Positions 7,601 to 8,528 of a DNA stretch of 8,528 nt are shown piece by piece. The notes under the pieces are model-generated. The model ran no database searches and had not been told where the DNA came from. It saw nothing but the letters and a program-made list of their open reading frames with translations. The stretch is from Spirochaetota bacterium (GTDB taxonomy: Bacteria > Spirochaetota > UBA12135 > COTS27 > JAFLEE01). Location: assembly GCA_017302015.1 (NCBI GenBank), contig JAFLEE010000139.1:1-8528 (forward strand), read 5' to 3'. Numbering within the stretch: the stretch's first letter is position 1; the number at the start of each line of letters is the position of its first letter. The position numbers were made by a program, and so were the translations under genes.

Positions 7601-8233
7601 ATCATCGATGCAGAATCCGTTCACGCCTTCCTGTGGATTCCGCCCGCTCACCCGTAGCCACGTGAGATAACGGAAACCCTTCTTGACCTTGAGACTAAAC
7701 TTAAACGTCTGCCACTGCGTCGTCGGACGGAAACCACGGCTTTCCAACACCGGGTAGCGCTCGCTCACCGACCCGTTGTGAAGATCGAGATTGCGGCAGC
7801 GGTAATCGAGGTTTACCCGCGTGCCGTCTCGAACTTGCCCATCTTCGCCGGCGACCCAACGGGCCCGAAAGGTAAGTTCGACCTCTCCGTCGCGATCGAG
7901 CAGGTACGGCGCCAGCGATAGATTGTATTCCGCCAAGCCCCGATACCCCGGAACCAAGACGTATCGGTTCCCATCCTCTTCGACCCTCGTGGTCGGAAAA
8001 CAATCCCGGTCCGGGGTCGCGCCGTAGACGGCCGGCTGGTAGAATCCGATCAGATTATAGCCGGGGGCCGCCTTCCCGATTTCGCCCAATTCCCCATGGC
8101 CATTGCGCACCGTCCAACCCATCCTCGCGCCGAGGTCCTCCGGGTCGAGGGCGAGAAGTTTGCCATCGATGGCATAGGCCGACACGATCAAGCCGAGGAG
8201 CGCCGCAAGGGCGCGCGCGCGGAACGGGTCCAT
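4634..8233 (-). CDS. Exported multidomain glycosidase-like protein (GH-A-like barrel, CBM9-like and CBM4/9-like modules)
   Basis: A 1,199-residue exported protein, probably a glycan-degrading enzyme. Residues 1-21 are a signal peptide (cleavage likely after SAYA). Residues about 35-215 look like a beta-sandwich binding region, ending in a CIDDVRLS motif, followed by another beta-rich region to about 335. A TIM barrel of clan GH-A type spans about 340-680: QVEPQW with E500 as candidate acid/base, FFIAGD, SFNPYS, then ALWEEELYY with E600-E602 holding the candidate nucleophile about 100 residues later, the usual spacing. A beta-sandwich follows (about 690-775). A CBM9/DOMON-like domain (about 828-1041) has WNGDALEVFID near 905-915 and WGLDLSIPL. 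A CBM4/9-like module (about 1046-1192) begins NLVVNGGAEDG. ATG 8233 is chosen over GTG 8254 because AGGAG sits 5 bases upstream and the signal peptide then starts properly. In the acid/base motif the usual Asn before Glu is Val (V499). Family number and substrate are not assignable by eye. Confidence 0.8.
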   Translation of the reverse strand: MDPFRARALAALLGLIVSAYAIDGKLLALDPEDLGARMGWTVRNGHGELGEIGKAAPGYNLIGFYQPAVYGATPDRDCFPTTRVEEDGNRYVLVPGYRGLAEYNLSLAPYLLDRDGEVELTFRARWVAGEDGQVRDGTRVNLDYRCRNLDLHNGSVSERYPVLESRGFRPTTQWQTFKFSLKVKKGFRYLTWLRVSGRNPQEGVNGFCIDDVRLSTGDRIADFKGELSLVVTNPAASLLAGERSLASAIAILPGNAEKASVRLHIQRDWENDVVKTVGLELRRDPSYRGEAGRSRYTGRVELVGERFGSFHMTASVGDDPVCLLGGDFTVLHALANQRSPVQRRLGSHYRVHGSTWGSLADNGPAVASQNGLGIASYARDLALTGLGHGMYAFDLKKVQPEPKRMDFALPDAEIAALEKAGMETVGCLGGWWIYTDRSKRGEALVGSLPDWFYDDAYTRAVAGSDRKIARTLNEDVWRFHVEQIVERYGGRIHTWMVQVEPQWVLPAEEYLALQKIAYEVVKARDPKAFFIAGDATSDSGYNLTGWLEKLHALGFEKYLDAASFNPYSSSLDFIGGERFRFSGLVDRVRKILAPGTALWEEELYYIANSKRPWRAAEQDVFSAGDVQHHYLLGLFNGLRGVTAIDPGAHYKAMGGMNRPDSTVLGDVGAGLNALASFLAGKKDVEPLALSNKLLRAGLFTAGEGENAAGVVWALSPKGMGLRLSETGGVSFFDRYGNPFTPGAVLELGLDPVFLKGAPGAIRGMLLRSAVVLAEPIALRARAFQDRTWLEALNLTGSKNVIAVQGEDLPPFRAAFFDSEMKGYSLERKLSKSGYQAFLEGDASPQSGAILPIPNTGEFVLPEADGLALGAGPDAPLRLWIEDGMLRIQARVKDAQVTAAPDGNVWNGDALEVFIDRTPFARLDVDMFNGKNIPGLSVLQYIFAVRPAKGGLERTAVDNASGKAIPGSRAVAKEIAVAGGWGLDLSIPLTEAGPLPGGGGILGLNIEVSRRDGEKTLPKFRLFGTPAQESWKQRLHYGLFQTPQAPKNLVVNGGAEDGLSKWGCIVKTDLALTDAAWSGKNAIRVALGEQPAWGPTLQAGRISVTAPPLAPGRYLVRLMARASKLVEFKVAIPGAPPRSFQGAALPAAEYWTAYETILTVKEAKTYGLVGIDFLASRGAPDSWGMVDDVELYRLDEGAAP

Positions 8234-8238
8234 AGCGA

Positions 8239-8243
8239 CTCCT
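8239..8243 (-). promoter_or_regulatory. Shine-Dalgarno sequence for the large exported protein
   Basis: AGGAG on the minus strand, 5 bases before the ATG at 8233. It decides the start in favour of 8233, since the in-frame GTG at 8254 has no such site and would add seven residues before the signal peptide. Confidence 0.75.
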
Positions 8244-8250
8244 ATTTGAG

Positions 8251-8272
8251 ACACCCCTATTTTACAGGGTGT
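8251..8272. repeat. Inverted repeat overlapping a possible minus-strand -10 box
   Basis: ACACCC (8251-8256) and GGGTGT (8267-8272) are perfect inverted arms around 10 bases. On the minus strand the loop contains TAAAAT (8264-8259), a 5-of-6 match to a -10 box, which would start transcription near 8252, about 19 bases before the ATG at 8233 and just ahead of its ribosome site. No good -35 element is seen at the proper distance, so an activator-dependent promoter is possible. Low-confidence interpretation; the repeat itself is exact. Confidence 0.35.
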
Positions 8273-8357
8273 TTTGGGGGGCCGACATGGAAAAATCGAT
8301 GGTTTTTATGGAATTCCTGTGACGCGAAAATACAGGGTAAAAACAAGTAACGGTTAT

Positions 8358-8375
8358 GGAACTCGGATGAGTTCC
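8358..8375. repeat. Short perfect inverted repeat
   Basis: GGAACTC (8358-8364) and GAGTTCC (8369-8375) flank a GGAT loop. No T-run follows on either strand, so it is not an intrinsic terminator; it may be a protein-binding site or an mRNA leader structure of the plus-strand gene at 8461. Confidence 0.5.
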
Positions 8376-8447
8376 CCCCGAAGATTGAAGACGGGGTGGA
8401 TAGGGTCTGTTAGCCTAAGTGTGTCATAGCCACCAATTGCCTACAAT

Positions 8448-8455
8448 AAGGAGGT
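8448..8455 (+). promoter_or_regulatory. Strong Shine-Dalgarno sequence for the gene at 8461
   Basis: AAGGAGGT at 8448-8455 is a full-length match to the anti-Shine-Dalgarno sequence and lies 5 bases before the ATG at 8461. It is the strongest ribosome site in the window and the main reason to call the short 3'-truncated reading frame a real gene. Confidence 0.8.
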
Positions 8456-8460
8456 AGGAA

Positions 8461-8528
8461 ATGGATCAGACTATGACTAAATCTGACAAGGAACCACTGG
8501 ATTTCGTGGCTTTCGAAAAGAACGCCAT
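8461..8528 (+). CDS. Unknown protein, first 22 codons only (runs off the window)
   Basis: A reading frame opens at ATG 8461 and continues past the window edge. The visible start is MDQTMTKSDK followed by EPLDFVAFEKNA. It is charged and hydrophilic, with no signal peptide or membrane segment, so a cytoplasmic protein is likely. The codons are notably less GC-rich (about 43% G+C) than the other genes in the window. It is divergent from the large exported enzyme and shares its AT-rich control region. I do not recognise the family from this fragment; the call rests on the near-ideal Shine-Dalgarno sequence. Confidence 0.65.
   Translation, partial: MDQTMTKSDKEPLDFVAFEKNA

Larger units (their letters stand above)
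8234..8460. promoter_or_regulatory. AT-rich divergent control region between the large enzyme gene and a plus-strand gene
   Basis: Non-coding stretch of 227 bp separating divergent starts at 8233 (minus) and 8461 (plus). Composition drops sharply: 8291-8350 has about 33% G+C by my count. It holds TACAGGGT twice (8263-8270 and 8331-8338) with a third AGGGT at 8402-8406, all in 68-bp register; GGTTTTTATGGAA (8301-8313) and the related GGTTATGGAA (8352-8361); a GGAATTCC palindrome (8310-8317); and a short hairpin at 8358-8375. These are candidate regulator sites for the glycosidase operon, perhaps for one of the AraC proteins. No small ORF is convincing here. Confidence 0.5.

Noticed and set aside
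8234-8254. GTG at 8254 as the start of the large exported protein
   Set aside because: It has no Shine-Dalgarno sequence and adds seven residues before a normal signal peptide; AGGAG lies just before ATG 8233.
8442-8447. TACAAT as a -10 box for the gene at 8461
   Set aside because: Transcription would begin near 8454 and cut off the strong AAGGAGGT ribosome site, and no -35 element is at a suitable distance.

Overview
The window is GC-rich (about two thirds G+C by eye) and tightly packed. It reads as chromosomal DNA of a Gram-negative bacterium: there is an exported LysM/M23 cell-wall peptidase, a periplasmic-type solute-binding protein with a cleavable signal peptide, and a very large exported glycosidase-like protein beside AraC-type regulators. 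This style of locus is common in polysaccharide-degrading bacteria, including the PVC group, but the sequence does not fix the phylum and I leave it open. No rRNA, tRNA, CRISPR array or insertion sequence was seen.

Layout. (1) 24-1088, plus strand: LysM-LysM-M23 peptidase, whose 5' end may lie outside the window. (2) 1103-1852, minus strand: family 3 solute-binding protein, convergent with (1) across a 14-bp gap. (3) 1853-1947: divergent control region with an AT-rich inverted repeat and a near-consensus sigma70 promoter whose -10 box ends 6 bp before the next start codon, suggesting a leaderless mRNA. (4) 1948-2859, plus strand: AraC-family regulator with a cupin sensor domain. (5) 2814-3656, minus strand: a second, different AraC-family regulator, tail-to-tail with (4) and overlapping it by 46 bp. 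(6) 3657-3690: a perfect 14-bp inverted repeat ending exactly at the ATG of (5). (7) 3708-4637, minus strand: five-bladed beta-propeller (GH43-like) glycosidase without a signal peptide. (8) 4634-8233, minus strand: 1,199-residue exported protein with an N-terminal beta-rich region, a clan GH-A-like TIM barrel, a CBM9-like domain and a C-terminal CBM4/9-like module; its stop codon overlaps the start of (7) as ATGA. (9) 8234-8460: AT-rich control region with short repeats. (10) 8461 onward, plus strand: the first 22 codons of an unknown gene behind a very strong Shine-Dalgarno sequence.

How the genes may work together. Genes (8), (7) and (5) run in the same direction and form a probable operon: an exported multidomain enzyme that binds and cuts a glycan, a second glycosidase with no export signal that could act on the products, and a one-component regulator. 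The second AraC regulator (4) faces them and may respond to the same or a related sugar. No sugar transporter is visible, and the nearby solute-binding protein resembles amino-acid-type binders. The substrate is unknown. The most distinctive points are the barrel protein, whose acid/base motif has Val where clan GH-A normally has Asn, the hairpin against the regulator's start codon, and the apparently leaderless regulator.
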